NCBI RefSeq assembly: GCF_030408855.1 | Contig: NZ_CP047358.1 | Coordinates: 1,364,001-1,428,000, forward strand | DNA length: 64,000 bases | Reading direction: 5' to 3' | DNA from: Corynebacterium glaucum | GTDB lineage: Bacteria; Actinomycetota; Actinomycetes; Mycobacteriales; Mycobacteriaceae | Part shown: positions 10,856 to 21,260 of the stretch, in pieces | Position numbering within the stretch: position 1 is the first letter of the stretch | Layout of the letters: every line of letters begins with the position of its first letter | The notes under the pieces: model-generated | The model's input: the letters and a program-made list of their open reading frames with translations, nothing else | What the model was told of the DNA's origin: nothing | Databases searched by the model: none | Translations under genes and position numbers: made by a program

Positions 10856-11947
10856 CTACAGCACGATCAATTCTTTCGGGTACTGGGTGATCACGCGCGG
10901 CGCGCTCGAAGTAATTAACAACGTGTCCTCGATGCGCACCCCGCCACGGCCCGGCACGTAGATGCCCGGCTCGATCGTGAGCGTCATGTGCTCTTCCAAC
11001 TTGCCAGTCCCGGTCTGCGACGCAGAAGGCGCCTCATGCACTTCAAGCCCGATGCCGTGGCCGGTGGAGTGCACGAAGTAGTCGCCGTAGCCGGCTTCAA
11101 CAATCACCTCGCGGGCTGCAGCGTCAACGTCCACCAGCTCCGTACCCGGAGTCGCAGCCTTCACGCCCGCGAGCTGCGCGGCAAGGGTGACCTCGTAGAT
11201 CTCGCGGAGGAAGGCATCGGGCTCGCCGATGGCAAAGGTGCGCGTCATATCCGAGTTGAAGCCGAGGCGGTGCATGCCAAAATCGATCGTCACCAGGTCG
11301 CCGTCGACAAGCACTCGCTCCCCTGCACCGTGGTGCGGCATGGCTGAGTTCGGGCCGGACGCGACGATGCTGTCGAAGCTGGGCCGCTCGGCACCCAGCA
11401 GGCGCATGCGGTGCTCGAGGTCGGCTGCGATGTCGCGCTCGGAACGGCCCGCGCGCACTCCGCCGGCTTCGATGAGCTCTGTGAGTGCCTGCACCGACAG
11501 CTCCGCGGCCTCGGTGAGGCGGGTGCGCTCGAGGTTGTCCTTGGTCAGGCGGATGCTTTCGATCACCCCGGTGACCGGCACCAAGGTGACCCCATCCGGA
11601 AGGGCCTCTTTCAGCTTGTCCAGCTGGGCAACGGAGACGTAGTCCGCCTCGAAACCGACCCTGCGGCCCTCGACAACCCCGCCGAGCAGCTCGGAGGTGA
11701 GCTGGCGCGTGATCGTCGCCGGGATGTCCGGGACTTCGGCGGCGAGTTGGGTGGTGTAGCGGCCGTCGGTGGCGATCTTCGCGGTGCGGTCCTTCGACAC
11801 CAGCAGCGCGCCGTTGGAACCGGTGAAGCCGGAAAGGTAGCGCACATGCAGGATGTTGGTGACCAGCATGTCGTCGATTCGTTTTGCGGCAAGCTCTGAG
11901 GCAAGCTTGCGCCGCCGCGTTTCAAACCTGGTGTCTGCCATGCCCAT
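10856..11947 (-). CDS. pepQ: Xaa-Pro aminopeptidase (M24 family)
   Basis: Cytoplasmic metallopeptidase removing the residue before proline. 363 residues: a creatinase-like N-terminal domain (ILHVRYLSGFTGSNGALL) and a C-terminal pita-bread domain with the dimetal ligands in TIDFGMHRLGFNSDMTRTF, HSTGHGIGLEVHE, TIEPGIYVPG and GGVRIEDT. It sits between aroQ (5-base gap) and efp. Whether it acts on dipeptides or longer peptides cannot be told from the sequence. Contains one copy of the recurrent 11-mer variant at 11302-11312. Confidence 0.93.
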   Translation of the reverse strand: MGMADTRFETRRRKLASELAAKRIDDMLVTNILHVRYLSGFTGSNGALLVSKDRTAKIATDGRYTTQLAAEVPDIPATITRQLTSELLGGVVEGRRVGFEADYVSVAQLDKLKEALPDGVTLVPVTGVIESIRLTKDNLERTRLTEAAELSVQALTELIEAGGVRAGRSERDIAADLEHRMRLLGAERPSFDSIVASGPNSAMPHHGAGERVLVDGDLVTIDFGMHRLGFNSDMTRTFAIGEPDAFLREIYEVTLAAQLAGVKAATPGTELVDVDAAAREVIVEAGYGDYFVHSTGHGIGLEVHEAPSASQTGTGKLEEHMTLTIEPGIYVPGRGGVRIEDTLLITSSAPRVITQYPKELIVL

Positions 11948-11952
11948 GGCCC

Positions 11953-12411
11953 TTATCCTTCCTGCGAGTTGTGGACGATAGAGTCCAGCGCCAGCACGTA
12001 ACCGTAGGTGCCCAGCCCGGCGATGACTCCGCGCGCGATCGGCGAGAGGTACGAGTGCGCCCGGAACGGCTCGCGGGCGTGCACGTTGGAGATGTGCACC
12101 TCGATAAAGCCGGCACCGTCAGCGACCTCAGCGAGCGCATCGCGCAGCGCCACCGAGGTGTGAGTAAACCCACCGGGGTTGATGATCACGGGCCAGCCAT
12201 GGTCGGCGGCTTCATGAACCCAATCGATGAGCTCACCCTCGTGGTTTGATTGCCTAAAGTACAGGTCAATGCCCAACTCACCGGCGCGCTCGAGCAATTG
12301 CTTTTCGACGTCTGCCAACGTGGTTGTCCCATACACCTCAGGTTGGCGTTTGCCGAGCCGGTTCAAGTTGGGACCGTTGAGAACCATGATTGAAGTCGGT
12401 GAATTCGTCAT
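11953..12411 (-). CDS. aroQ: 3-dehydroquinate dehydratase, type II
   Basis: Third step of the shikimate pathway. 152 residues from the ATG at 12411, chosen because GAGAGGG precedes it; family length is about 145-155. Motifs: [19 protein letters not shown] with the catalytic Tyr, [30 protein letters not shown] and [13 protein letters not shown] with the catalytic His. It follows aroB by 10 bases, in an aroC-aroK-aroB-aroQ operon. Confidence 0.96.
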   Translation of the reverse strand: MTNSPTSIMVLNGPNLNRLGKRQPEVYGTTTLADVEKQLLERAGELGIDLYFRQSNHEGELIDWVHEAADHGWPVIINPGGFTHTSVALRDALAEVADGAGFIEVHISNVHAREPFRAHSYLSPIARGVIAGLGTYGYVLALDSIVHNSQEG

Positions 12412-12421
12412 AGCTACCCTC

Positions 12422-13474
12422 TCACTCCGAGATCGCTTCGTAGGCGGCGCGCATCTCGTCGACAGTCGCGTCCTCGAGGCGGGTGCAGGACCCGAGACCG
12501 TCGAGCACGACAAAGCGAATGCGGCCGTCGCGGTTCTTCTTGTCGCGCGTCATCCCGGCGTAGAGCTCATCGAACGCGCCTGCCTCGTAGCGGGTCGGCA
12601 AGCCGGCTCCCGAGATGATTTCTTGGTGGAGCGCTAGCAAGGAGTCGTCGATAAGCTTGCGCCCGTGCGCGAGATGGGCCGCGAACATCATGCCGACTGC
12701 CACCGCATTGCCGTGGCGCCAGCGGTAGTCTTCGCGCAGCTCGATCGCGTGACCGAGCGTGTGCCCGTAGTTCAGGATTTCGCGCAAACCGGATTCCTTG
12801 AGGTCCTGGCTGACCACCTTGGCTTTGACTGCGACGGAGCGCTGCACAAGTTCCTCGATGTGCTTGTCGGCGCCGTCTTGGTAGAGCTCCAAGATGCGCG
12901 GATCGGCGATGAACCCGGTCTTGATCAGTTCTGCGGAGCCGGAGACGAGTTCGTCCCCGGGCAGGGTGTAGAGGCGTTCGAGGTCGATGACCACGGCGGA
13001 CGGCTCGTGGAACGCGCCGACAAGGTTCTTGCCGGTCGCAGTGTTGATGCCGGTCTTGCCGCCGACGGCCGCGTCCACCATCGCGAGCAACGTGGTAGGT
13101 ACCTGGAAGACCTTGATTCCGCGCATCCACGTCGCGGCGACGAAGCCTGCGAGGTCAGTCGCCGCACCGCCGCCGAGGCCGATCACCGCGTCCTGGCGGG
13201 CAAAACCAGCTCGGCCAAGCTCGTCCCACAAACGGCCGGCAACGGCGAGATCCTTGCCGTCTTCCGCGTCCGGGACCGATGTCAGCAGGGGTTTCACACC
13301 GGAGGCGTCGAGGTCGGCCGCGATGCCGCGCGCCACCGCGCCCAGCGCCGGCTGGTGGATGATCGCCGCTTGGCGTGCGCCGGCCTGCTTGACCAGCCCG
13401 GCGACCTCTTTGGTGATGTCGTAGCCGATGTGGATCTCGTACGGCGACGGCCCGGTGACCTCAATCGTTGCCAT
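12422..13474 (-). CDS. aroB: 3-dehydroquinate synthase
   Basis: Converts DAHP to 3-dehydroquinate using NAD and a divalent metal. 350 residues. Recognisable motifs: [21 protein letters not shown] (the NAD-binding glycine stretch; [13 protein letters not shown]), [19 protein letters not shown], and the metal ligands in [12 protein letters not shown] and the later [10 protein letters not shown]. The gene is 18 bases after aroK. Contains one exact copy of the recurrent 11-mer at 12647-12657. Confidence 0.97.
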   Translation of the reverse strand: MATIEVTGPSPYEIHIGYDITKEVAGLVKQAGARQAAIIHQPALGAVARGIAADLDASGVKPLLTSVPDAEDGKDLAVAGRLWDELGRAGFARQDAVIGLGGGAATDLAGFVAATWMRGIKVFQVPTTLLAMVDAAVGGKTGINTATGKNLVGAFHEPSAVVIDLERLYTLPGDELVSGSAELIKTGFIADPRILELYQDGADKHIEELVQRSVAVKAKVVSQDLKESGLREILNYGHTLGHAIELREDYRWRHGNAVAVGMMFAAHLAHGRKLIDDSLLALHQEIISGAGLPTRYEAGAFDELYAGMTRDKKNRDGRIRFVVLDGLGSCTRLEDATVDEMRAAYEAISE

Positions 13475-13492
13475 GGTGAACCTCCAGCCTGC

Positions 13493-14146
13493 CTATTCGG
13501 AATCGAGGATGTTGAGCACTTCCGCCACCACGCGCTGCGGCGGGCGAGAGTCGGTGCGTACCCGGTGGTCTGCCACCTCGCGGTAGAACGGCTCGCGAGT
13601 GGAAAGCAGGGTGCGGTAGTGCTCCGCCGGGTCGTCCGCGGCTAAGACCGGGCGGGAAGTATCGCCCGCGGTGCGGCGGATACCCTCCTCGGCTGTGACA
13701 TCGATCCACACCACGTTGTGGTGTTGCAGGAGCCTGCGGGTGGATTCGGTGAGCACCGCTCCCCCACCCAGACTCACGACTCCGCCGGTCGCCAGCGCGC
13801 GGGCGACGTAACCCGCCTCAATCTTGCGGAACTCTTCCTCGCCAAGTTCCGCGAACAGGTCGCCGCACCGCTTGCCCTCGCCTTCTTCAATGAGTTTGTC
13901 CGAATCCACCATCGGCAAGCTGAGCGCTCGAGATAGGCGCCGGCCGATGGTGGACTTGCCGGCGCCGGGCGGGCCAACGAGGACCACGCGGGGGGCATCG
14001 TTGACCATTTGCGAACCCGACGGCTGCGCTACCGCATCAGCGTCAGCTTCGTCGAAGATGTCGTCTGTCACGTCGTTGACAATGCCCCCGACGAGATCTG
14101 TTGCATCGTGCACGAAGTTCACCTTTCCCTGTAGTTGCTCAGGCAT
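13493..14146 (-). CDS. aroK: Shikimate kinase, with possible N-terminal extension
   Basis: Phosphorylates shikimate. The kinase domain starts at about residue 47 ([12 protein letters not shown]), with Walker [10 protein letters not shown] at 58-66, the shikimate-binding [11 protein letters not shown], and [12 protein letters not shown]. From the ATG at 14146 the protein is 217 residues, about 45 longer than usual, the extra part being acidic ([18 protein letters not shown]). Starting at 14008 instead gives a normal 172 residues. The upstream ATG overlaps the aroC stop by 8 bases, which favours coupling, but neither start has a strong ribosome site. Confidence 0.92.
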   Translation of the reverse strand: MPEQLQGKVNFVHDATDLVGGIVNDVTDDIFDEADADAVAQPSGSQMVNDAPRVVLVGPPGAGKSTIGRRLSRALSLPMVDSDKLIEEGEGKRCGDLFAELGEEEFRKIEAGYVARALATGGVVSLGGGAVLTESTRRLLQHHNVVWIDVTAEEGIRRTAGDTSRPVLAADDPAEHYRTLLSTREPFYREVADHRVRTDSRPPQRVVAEVLNILDSE

Positions 14147-15347
14147 CGAACGACAGGCGTTCGCGGACGTAATCGTTGTAGGACTCGATGTTGCGCTTGA
14201 CCTCGTCGAGGCTGTCGCCGCCGAATTTCTCCGTCACAGCGCGCGCCAGCACGAGCGCGACCATCGCCTCGGCCACGACACCACCGGCCGGCACAGCGCA
14301 CACATCCGAACGCTGGTGGATACCGGTCGCGGCCTCACCGGTTGCCATATCCACCGTCTGCAGCGCGCGAGGCACAGTGGAAATTGGCTTCATCGCTGCG
14401 CGCACCCGCAATTGCTCGCCGTTAGTCATGCCGCCTTCAAGCCCGCCAGCGCGGTTAGTTAGGCGGTGCAGGCCGGCTTCGTCGCGCACCATCTCGTCGT
14501 GAGCTTCGGAGCCGCGCCGGCGCGCCTCAGCGAACCCGTCGCCAATCTCCACACCCTTGACGGACTGAATGCCCATTAGCGCCGCGGCCAGCTGCGCATC
14601 GAGGCGGTGCTCGCCGGAGATGTGCGAGCCGAGACCAATCGGTAGCCCGTCCACAATCACCTCGACCACACCACCGAGCGTGTCGCCGGCCTTCTTCGCC
14701 GCCTCAATGCAGGCAACCATGTCGGCCTCAGCTTCAGCATCGTAGGCACGCACCGGGGAAGCATCGATTGCGGCAAGATCGCCAAAGCTTGGCGACGGCC
14801 CCTCGTACGGCGCCGATTCCCCAATCGAAATGACGTGGGAGAATACCTCCACACCGAGCGTCTCGCGCAGGAACGCGCGTACCACCGAAGCCGCGGCCAC
14901 GCGTGCGGCGGTCTCACGGGCAGACGATCGCTCCAGCACCGGACGGGCGGAGTCAAAGCCGTACTTGATCATTCCGGCGAAATCGGCATGACCTGGGCGC
15001 GGGCGCGTGAGTGTTGCGCCGCGGCCAGACGCCATCGCCTTGGCTACCTCCGGGTCATCCATGTCAACCGGATCCGGCGACATAATCGTGGTCCATTTCG
15101 GCCACTCGGTGTTGCCGATCATGATGGCAATGGGGCTGCCGATAGTGCGCCCGTGCAGGATGCCGGTGAGCAGAGTCAGTTCATCGGCCTCGAACTTCAT
15201 TCGGGCGCCGCGGCCGTATCCGAGACGGCGGCGGGCGAGCTGGTCGCTGATTTCTTCTTGAGTGATCGGCACGCCGGCCGGCATGTTCTCAACGAGCGCG
15301 ACAAGCGCTTGTCCATGGGATTCCCCAGAGGTGGTCCAACGAAGCAT
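14139..15347 (-). CDS. aroC: Chorismate synthase
   Basis: Last shikimate step, FMN-dependent conversion of EPSP to chorismate. 402 residues. Motifs: [20 protein letters not shown] at the N-terminus (GESHG), [28 protein letters not shown] and the C-terminal [11 protein letters not shown]. It heads the aroC-aroK-aroB-aroQ-pepQ-efp-nusB run on the minus strand. There is no Shine-Dalgarno site; GACAAT lies 6 bases before the ATG, a weak candidate -10 for a leaderless transcript. Confidence 0.97.
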   Translation of the reverse strand: MLRWTTSGESHGQALVALVENMPAGVPITQEEISDQLARRRLGYGRGARMKFEADELTLLTGILHGRTIGSPIAIMIGNTEWPKWTTIMSPDPVDMDDPEVAKAMASGRGATLTRPRPGHADFAGMIKYGFDSARPVLERSSARETAARVAAASVVRAFLRETLGVEVFSHVISIGESAPYEGPSPSFGDLAAIDASPVRAYDAEAEADMVACIEAAKKAGDTLGGVVEVIVDGLPIGLGSHISGEHRLDAQLAAALMGIQSVKGVEIGDGFAEARRRGSEAHDEMVRDEAGLHRLTNRAGGLEGGMTNGEQLRVRAAMKPISTVPRALQTVDMATGEAATGIHQRSDVCAVPAGGVVAEAMVALVLARAVTEKFGGDSLDEVKRNIESYNDYVRERLSFDA

Positions 15348-15385
15348 GCGTGCATTGTCTCACACCGCATCTGCCCTGGGCTGCG

Positions 15386-15817
15386 TTAGGAGCCGAACGG
15401 GTGGGGCCACAGCACACCCACGATCACGACTGCCCAAGCGGCGGCGAGCATTGACGGGCCGTGCGGTAGCGTCCGAGCCTTCAGTAGCGTGGCGAAAAGT
15501 GCGGTGAACAGGCCCGACAAGGCAACAGCACAGATGACCCCAGCGAGCCCGGCGACCCAGGCAACGGCAATCCCAAGCGGGAGAGCGAGCTTAATGTCAC
15601 CGCCCCCGATCCCCCGCCCCGTGAGGAGATACCCCGCTGGCCACACCAACCCCCACAACGCAAGCGGGTGAAAGACGCACGCCACAAGCGCAAGCACACC
15701 CGCGGGGATGGTCAGTGCGTCGGGAAGCCGTCTGCGGTGGACGTCGAAAAGCACGAGCGCGATGCTCCAAACCCCGCAAACCGCAACGAGTACAGCTCCC
15801 CCAAGCCCCATGCTCAT
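15386..15817 (-). CDS. Small A24-family prepilin peptidase
   Basis: 143-residue membrane protein with about five hydrophobic segments. It has both catalytic aspartates of the TFPP/A24 aspartic protease family: the first in LFDVHRRRLPD near residue 25 and the second in GGGDIKL near 73. It lacks the N-terminal methyltransferase region of full PilD. No pilin or secretion genes occur in the window, so its substrate is not evident here; it may serve pilins encoded elsewhere. Located between aroE and aroC, as in other corynebacteria. An in-frame ATG two codons later is equally possible. Confidence 0.85.
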   Translation of the reverse strand: MSMGLGGAVLVAVCGVWSIALVLFDVHRRRLPDALTIPAGVLALVACVFHPLALWGLVWPAGYLLTGRGIGGGDIKLALPLGIAVAWVAGLAGVICAVALSGLFTALFATLLKARTLPHGPSMLAAAWAVVIVGVLWPHPFGS

Positions 15818-15840
15818 GCAGTGTAACGAGCGTAGAGGTC

Positions 15841-15884
15841 CTGCCCCAGTGCTGCCCTAGTGCTGCCCCAGTGCTGACCTAGTG
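15841..15884. repeat. Four tandem 11-bp repeats at the 3' end of aroE
   Basis: On the plus strand the units read CTGCCCCAGTG, CTGCCCTAGTG, CTGCCCCAGTG and CTGACCTAGTG, directly abutting. The last unit contains the aroE stop codon (minus-strand TAG at 15879-15881). It looks like slippage-driven duplication of the gene end. Confidence 0.9.
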
Positions 15885-16745
15885 CTGCGAGGCGACGTGG
15901 GCAAAGAGCGCCTCGCGCATCGCTTCGCGCGGGGCAGGCACGCCTGTGAACTGCTCGAACTGGGAGTACGACTGAGCAGCGAGCATGACCAGCCCGCCGA
16001 CCGTGTTGTAGCCGTGGGACGCGGCGCGCACCGAGAGCGGGGTGGGCCACGGGTCGTAGATCACATCGAGAACCGGGGCATGTGCCAGGTCGTTGACGTA
16101 AGCCTCGATGGCTTGCGACGGCACCGTGGACACCACGACGTCAGCGGCAACGGTGGCCGCGGCGATGTCGGTGTCGAAAGTGGAGAAGGTGACGTCGATA
16201 CCTTCCGTGAGGTCAGCGAGCTCCGCGGCGCGGTCGGAGCGGTTTAGCACGTGGATGCGCTCTACGCCGAGCTGGGCCAGCGCCCACAGCGCGGGGCGCG
16301 CAGTGCCGCCTGCACCAACCACAACCGCGCTGCGGATCGGCTCGCCTCGGGTGAGCTCGTCGAGCGCTGCGAGCAAACCTTCGCAGTCGGTGTTGTCGGC
16401 CCGCCAACCGGCTTCCAGTTTTTCCGGGTCAATGCGCACCAACGTGTTTGCGGAGCCGATCGCCCGAGCACGTTCCGTGACTTCGTCGGCGAACTCCAGC
16501 GCGGCGAACTTCGCCGGCATGGTGACGGAGAACCCGCGGAACTCGGGCCCGGCCTCGCCGACGATGCGCGCCAGATCCTCCCCCGTGCACTCGATGCGGG
16601 TGTAGCTCCAATCGGCCAATCCCGCCGCCAGGTATCCGGAATTGTGCAGCACCGGGGAAAGCGAGTGCGCAATCGGCGACCCGAGTACCGCGGCCCGATG
16701 CCCCGGGTTGGCGTGGCCGGGGTCGACGGAGGCGTCGTTAAGCAT
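15879..16745 (-). CDS. aroE: Shikimate dehydrogenase
   Basis: Reduces 3-dehydroshikimate with NADPH. 288 residues from the ATG at 16745; the open frame continues upstream but runs antiparallel to nothing useful and overlaps mltG, so I reject longer starts. Motifs: AVLGSPIAHSLSPVLHN (shikimate binding SxS), VTMPAKFAA with the catalytic Lys, NTDCEGLLAAL and VVGAGGTARPALWAL (dinucleotide fold). It follows mltG by 7 bases. Its C-terminus, HVASQH, ends inside an 11-bp tandem repeat. Confidence 0.96.
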   Translation of the reverse strand: MLNDASVDPGHANPGHRAAVLGSPIAHSLSPVLHNSGYLAAGLADWSYTRIECTGEDLARIVGEAGPEFRGFSVTMPAKFAALEFADEVTERARAIGSANTLVRIDPEKLEAGWRADNTDCEGLLAALDELTRGEPIRSAVVVGAGGTARPALWALAQLGVERIHVLNRSDRAAELADLTEGIDVTFSTFDTDIAAATVAADVVVSTVPSQAIEAYVNDLAHAPVLDVIYDPWPTPLSVRAASHGYNTVGGLVMLAAQSYSQFEQFTGVPAPREAMREALFAHVASQH

Positions 16746-16752
16746 GAAGCTC

Positions 16753-17904
16753 CTAGCGCTGCGAATCCAAGATGCCGGAGTCAACTGCGCGCTGGGTGTC
16801 GCGCAGGTGATCCTCGAAGGTGCTGTTGAACACGGTGGTGCCGTCCTGGTCCACGGTGACAAAGAAGAGCCAGTCGCCGTCGGCCGGGTTCTCCATCGCG
16901 TCAATCGCCTCCATCGACGGGGATGCAATGGGGGTCTGTGGGAGGCCGTCCATGGCGTAGGTGTTCCACGGGGTGACCGCCGCGCGATCCTCGTCGGTGG
17001 TGGCCACCTCGACATCGGTGAGGCCGTAGTTGACGGTGGAGTCGAACTCCAGGCGCATCGGGACGTCGAGACGGTTCAGGATCACGCGGGCGACCTTGTC
17101 GAACTCACCCGCTGGTGCCTCGCGCTCGACCAGGGATGCCGCGACCAGCAGCTCATAAGGGGTCAAGCCGATTACGCGGGCGCGATCCACAATCCCGGTG
17201 TCGTTGTACTGCTTTGCGGAGCGGGACACCAGGTCGGTGAGAATCTCCTCGGCCGAAGCATCCGGGTCAATAACGTACTCACCAGGCGCGATCAGGCCTT
17301 CGAGGCGCTTCGGGTCGCCTGCGCGGGCGGACACGGTCTCAATGGCCCACTCCGGCACGCCGAGTTGCTTTGGATCCGCGTTCGCGGCGACATCTTGCAG
17401 CTGCTTCGCATCCACGCAGTCCTGCTCGTTCGAGCCGCGGCAGGTGACCTCTTGGATCATGGAGTAAATGCCGTAGCGGGTCTGCCCGCCGAGCACGTTC
17501 ACGTCCATCAGGGTCGCACCGCCGTAGACCTTCACCGGGGTAATCCGGTTTTCCTCGCTCAGCAGGGCGTCCACTGCAGACTTTGCGCTCATCTGGCCTT
17601 CCAGGCGGTAAAAGCCCGGGTGAATATTGTCGGCGTCCGGGTGGTTCGCCACCGCAGTCTGAAACGCGCCGTCGGAGGCGACAATGTCGCGCTTCTCCAA
17701 CTCTGGGCCGAGCTGGGAAATGGTGGAGCCCTCCGGGATCTCCACAATCTCCTCTACCCCGTTGCCGGACCCCTCAAAGTCCCGCGGCGCGGCACCATTG
17801 CGCGCCACCGCGATCCAGGCGATCAAGCCGACGATCAGCAGAAGGGAGGCGATGAGCACGGCAATACTGCGCGTGCGCCCCTGAGCGTGTGATCGGGTGG
17901 TCAC
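16753..17904 (-). CDS. mltG: Endolytic transglycosylase MltG (YceG-like)
   Basis: Cleaves nascent peptidoglycan glycan strands. 383 residues from the GTG at 17904, which overlaps the ruvX stop by 4 bases (GTGA) and has AAGGAG upstream. A single transmembrane segment spans about residues 14-33, with the rest outside. The catalytic Glu lies in [15 protein letters not shown], followed by [13 protein letters not shown] and DSTVNYGL, all typical of the family. Lies in the alaS-ruvX-mltG-aroE order found in many actinobacteria. Confidence 0.94.
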   Translation of the reverse strand: MTTRSHAQGRTRSIAVLIASLLLIVGLIAWIAVARNGAAPRDFEGSGNGVEEIVEIPEGSTISQLGPELEKRDIVASDGAFQTAVANHPDADNIHPGFYRLEGQMSAKSAVDALLSEENRITPVKVYGGATLMDVNVLGGQTRYGIYSMIQEVTCRGSNEQDCVDAKQLQDVAANADPKQLGVPEWAIETVSARAGDPKRLEGLIAPGEYVIDPDASAEEILTDLVSRSAKQYNDTGIVDRARVIGLTPYELLVAASLVEREAPAGEFDKVARVILNRLDVPMRLEFDSTVNYGLTDVEVATTDEDRAAVTPWNTYAMDGLPQTPIASPSMEAIDAMENPADGDWLFFVTVDQDGTTVFNSTFEDHLRDTQRAVDSGILDSQR

Positions 17905-18398
17905 GATTCGTTCTCCTTGAGGTTGGTCTTCCGGCCATCGAGCCACGACTGCAGAATTTCAACTGCCGCGGCCTGGTCGATGAACTTTCGGCCTTGCTTC
18001 TCCGAGGTGCCAGCAGCGCGCATCGCGTTCGTTGCCACCACGGTAGTCAACCGCTCATCCGCCATCCGCACCGGCACGTTCGTGCGGCGGTGGATGCGGA
18101 AGGCGATCTCTTTCGCGTGCTTTACGCTTGCAGAACCGTTGCCCTGCAGATCCCGCGGCAAGCCGACCACGACTTCAACCACGTCATTGTCTTTCACCAG
18201 TTGGGCCAGCCGATCGATATCTGCTCCATCGCGGTCTTTAAATCCGGTGACCCGGCCCACGGTCTCTGCTGGCGTTGCCAACCGCGCGTCTCTGTCGGAG
18301 ATCGCGACGCCGATGCGGACGGTGCCCACGTCAACGCCTAAGCGCCGCCCCGGGCCCGGGTCGTCCACTCCGGGGATGTCTGGCTCAACTTTCATCAT
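17901..18398 (-). CDS. ruvX: RuvX/YqgF-type putative Holliday-junction resolvase
   Basis: RNase H-like fold protein implicated in 16S rRNA 5' processing and formerly called a Holliday junction resolvase. 165 residues from the ATG at 18398 (MMKVEPD), with GAAAG upstream; an in-frame start at 18431 would add 11 residues. Motifs: [28 protein letters not shown] and [13 protein letters not shown], then [11 protein letters not shown]. Downstream of alaS and coupled to mltG. Confidence 0.93.
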   Translation of the reverse strand: MMKVEPDIPGVDDPGPGRRLGVDVGTVRIGVAISDRDARLATPAETVGRVTGFKDRDGADIDRLAQLVKDNDVVEVVVGLPRDLQGNGSASVKHAKEIAFRIHRRTNVPVRMADERLTTVVATNAMRAAGTSEKQGRKFIDQAAAVEILQSWLDGRKTNLKENES

Positions 18399-18452
18399 GC
18401 TCGTCTTTCGGTCGAAGGTCGCGCAAGTCACGGCCGTCGGTTCGACGCTATC

Positions 18453-18463
18453 GCTTATCGACG
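18453..18463 (+). repeat. Recurrent 11-mer GCTTATCGACG (intergenic copy)
   Basis: One of 11 exact copies in the window and one of two outside genes; this one is in the alaS-ruvX gap. See the finding on this motif for all positions. Confidence 0.7.
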
Positions 18464-18510
18464 ATTCTCCCAGGCCGCCCTACCGGCGTGTCACGTAATC
18501 GATTCGTTAC

Positions 18511-21174
18511 CTAAGCAAGCGCGTCACGGATCGCGGCGAGACCGGCATCAATGCCGGCTGGGTTAGCGCCGGAACCCTGTGCTAGATCCGGCTTTCCGCC
18601 GCCCTTGCCGTCAACGTAGGTGCCGAACGTCTTGACCAGTTCCCCAGCTTTGACACCGGATTCAACTGCCGCGGGTGTCGCTGCGATAGCGAAAGCCGCC
18701 TTGCCGTTGTCCGCGGATGCCAGGACCACGACCGCGTCGTCGCCCGTGAGCTTGCCGCGCACGTCGCTGACCATGGTGCGCAGATCGCCGGTGTTGATCC
18801 CGTCGGGCAAGTGAACGGCGACGAGCTTGTGGGCGCCGACCGTTTCCGCTTTCGCGGCGAGATCGCCCGTGCCAGCGAGCAACTGTTGGCGGTGAAGGTT
18901 CTCAATCTCCTTCTCCGCCGCGCGCAGGCGCTCAGTCAGCTGGGCGATGCGCTCCGGGAGCTGCTCCGACGGGGTTTTCAGCTCCGTTGCCAACCCGGAG
19001 GCCAGTGCCGCCTCCTTGGAGAAGTAGCGGAAGGACTCCAAACCTGAGTATGCCTCGATGCGGCGCGCACCCGAACCCACCGAGGACTCGCCGAGCACCG
19101 CCACCGGGCCGATCTGCGACGAGTGCTCCACGTGAGTGCCACCGCAGAGCTCGATTGAGAACGGACCGCCGATCTCAACGACACGCACGCGGTCGCCGTA
19201 GTTCTCGCCGAACAGGGCCATCGCGCCCATCGCCTTCGCCTCCTCCAGGGAGGTTTCGATGGTGTTCACCGCGAAGTCCGCGTCGACGGCTTGGTTGGTG
19301 ATCGTGGCGATCTCCTCCAACTGCGCGTCTGAGAGCTGCTCGGTGTAGTTGAAGTCGAAGCGCAGGTAGCCAGGCTTATTCAACGAACCCGCCTGAACCG
19401 CAGTCGGGCCGAGCACCTGGCGCAGCGCCGCGTGGATGAGGTGAGTCGCGGTGTGAGCCTGGCGCGCACCGTGGCGCCAGGCGCCGTCGACCTCAGCAGT
19501 GACGGTAGAGCCCAAATCAAGCCCGCCGTTTTGCACCGTTGCCTTGTGCACCCAGAGCTTCTTGCCGATGCGCTGCACGTCGCCGACGTTGAGCACCGTC
19601 TCCCCCATTACCAGGCGTCCGCGGTCCGCCATCTGGCCACCGGCCTCGGCGTACATCGGGGTGACGTCGAGAATGACCTCAACCTCGTCGCCCTGGTTGA
19701 CTTCGGTGACTTTCTCACCGTCTTTGACCAGGCCGATCACATTCGCGTCGTGAGTAAGCTGGTCGTAGCCGACGAACTCGGTCGGGTGCGCATCCACCCA
19801 CTCGCGGTAGAGCGAGTCGTCGCGATTGCCCATCTTCTTGGCCTTGTTGTCGGCTTTTGCGCGGTTGCGCTGCTCCTCCATAGCTGCGTTGAATGCATCC
19901 ATGTCAACCTCGAGGCCCGCCTCCCGCGCCATCTCCATGGTCAGGTCGATCGGGAAACCGTAAGTGTCGTGCAGCTCGAAGGCCTGCTCGCCGCTGAGCA
20001 ACGTCGAACCGGACGCCTTGAGCGCCTCAGCGGCTTCGTCGAAGCGGTGCGTGCCGGATTCAAGCGTCTTGGAGAAGGCCCGTTCCTCCGCCAGCGCAAC
20101 GCGCAGGATGCGATCGCGGTTGTCGGTGATCTCCGGGAAAGACGGAGTCATCGTGTCCATGATGGTGTTCATCAGCGGCTCAAGCACCTCGCCGGTGGCG
20201 CCGAGCAGGCGCGCGGAGCGGATGATGCGGCGCAGCAGGCGGCGCAAGATGTAGCCGCGGCCCTCGTTGGACGGGGTGACGCCGTCCAGGATGATCATCA
20301 TGGAGGTGCGCGAGTGGTCCGCAATCACGCGGAAGCGCACGTCATCAGCCGGGTTGCCGGCGTCGTACTTGGTGCCTGTCAACTCCTGCGCCACATCGAT
20401 TACCGGGCGCAGCAGGTCAGTTTCATAGACATTGTCGACGCCCTGCAGGATGCAGGCCACGCGCTCAACACCAAGGCCGGTATCGATGTTCTTATTCGGC
20501 AGCTCGCCGAGGATCTCGAAGCCGCCCTTCTTGTCGCCGGCGCCGCGAATGGACTCCATGAACACGAGGTTCCAGATCTCCATGTAGCGGTTGTCGTCCG
20601 CGATCGGCCCGCCCTCTTTGCCGTACTCTGATCCGCGGTCGTAGTAAATCTCGGAGCACGGGCCGCACGGACCAGGAATACCCATGGACCAGAAGTTGTC
20701 CTCCATGCCCATGCGCTGGATGCGCTCGGCCGGCACGCCGATCTTGTGCTCCCAGATCTCGGCGGCCTCGTCGTCCTCGGTGTAGACCGTGACCCACAGG
20801 CGCTCCGGGTCGAGACCGAGGCCGCCCTCCTCAACCGGACCGGTCAAAAGCGTCCACGCGTGCGTAATCGCACCCTCTTTGAAGTACTGGCCGAAGGAGA
20901 AGTTGCCGGCCATCTGGAAGAAGGTGTTGTGGCGGGTCGTAATGCCCACCTCTTCGATATCCAGGGTGCGCACGCACTTCTGGATGGACGTCGCGAGGCC
21001 GTTCTCGAACGGTGGGGTCTGCTGGCCCAAGAAGTACGGCTTGAACGGCACCATGCCCGCGTTGACGAACAGCAGGGTCGGGTCGTCGAGAATCAGCGAG
21101 GCGCTGGGCACCTCGGTGTGCCCGGTTTCGACGAAATGGTTGGTAAACCGCTCCCGGATTTCGTGTGTCTGCAC
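18511..21174 (-). CDS. alaS: Alanine-tRNA ligase
   Basis: Charges tRNA-Ala and edits mischarged Ser/Gly. 887 residues from the GTG at 21174 ([10 protein letters not shown]), which has AAAGGAC upstream and matches the family N-terminus; a frame extending to 21219 is rejected. Class II core: [19 protein letters not shown] and [11 protein letters not shown]. Editing domain zinc/catalytic motifs HTATH and CGGTH. C-terminal DHHA1-like region ends [16 protein letters not shown]. First gene of a run with ruvX, mltG and aroE. Confidence 0.98.
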   Translation of the reverse strand: MQTHEIRERFTNHFVETGHTEVPSASLILDDPTLLFVNAGMVPFKPYFLGQQTPPFENGLATSIQKCVRTLDIEEVGITTRHNTFFQMAGNFSFGQYFKEGAITHAWTLLTGPVEEGGLGLDPERLWVTVYTEDDEAAEIWEHKIGVPAERIQRMGMEDNFWSMGIPGPCGPCSEIYYDRGSEYGKEGGPIADDNRYMEIWNLVFMESIRGAGDKKGGFEILGELPNKNIDTGLGVERVACILQGVDNVYETDLLRPVIDVAQELTGTKYDAGNPADDVRFRVIADHSRTSMMIILDGVTPSNEGRGYILRRLLRRIIRSARLLGATGEVLEPLMNTIMDTMTPSFPEITDNRDRILRVALAEERAFSKTLESGTHRFDEAAEALKASGSTLLSGEQAFELHDTYGFPIDLTMEMAREAGLEVDMDAFNAAMEEQRNRAKADNKAKKMGNRDDSLYREWVDAHPTEFVGYDQLTHDANVIGLVKDGEKVTEVNQGDEVEVILDVTPMYAEAGGQMADRGRLVMGETVLNVGDVQRIGKKLWVHKATVQNGGLDLGSTVTAEVDGAWRHGARQAHTATHLIHAALRQVLGPTAVQAGSLNKPGYLRFDFNYTEQLSDAQLEEIATITNQAVDADFAVNTIETSLEEAKAMGAMALFGENYGDRVRVVEIGGPFSIELCGGTHVEHSSQIGPVAVLGESSVGSGARRIEAYSGLESFRYFSKEAALASGLATELKTPSEQLPERIAQLTERLRAAEKEIENLHRQQLLAGTGDLAAKAETVGAHKLVAVHLPDGINTGDLRTMVSDVRGKLTGDDAVVVLASADNGKAAFAIAATPAAVESGVKAGELVKTFGTYVDGKGGGKPDLAQGSGANPAGIDAGLAAIRDALA

Positions 21175-21260
21175 GGGGTGTACGTCCTTTCGCTGGCGCG
21201 TGAATAGGCCTTGAGTCAATCCCGCACCATGTTACCCCGGCCCCAACGGGCCCCCGCACC

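Noticed and set aside
21175..21260. T-box riboswitch before alaS (also thrS, hisS, aspS)
   Set aside because: Gaps are too short or leaderless and no T-box TGGNACC-type conserved core is visible.
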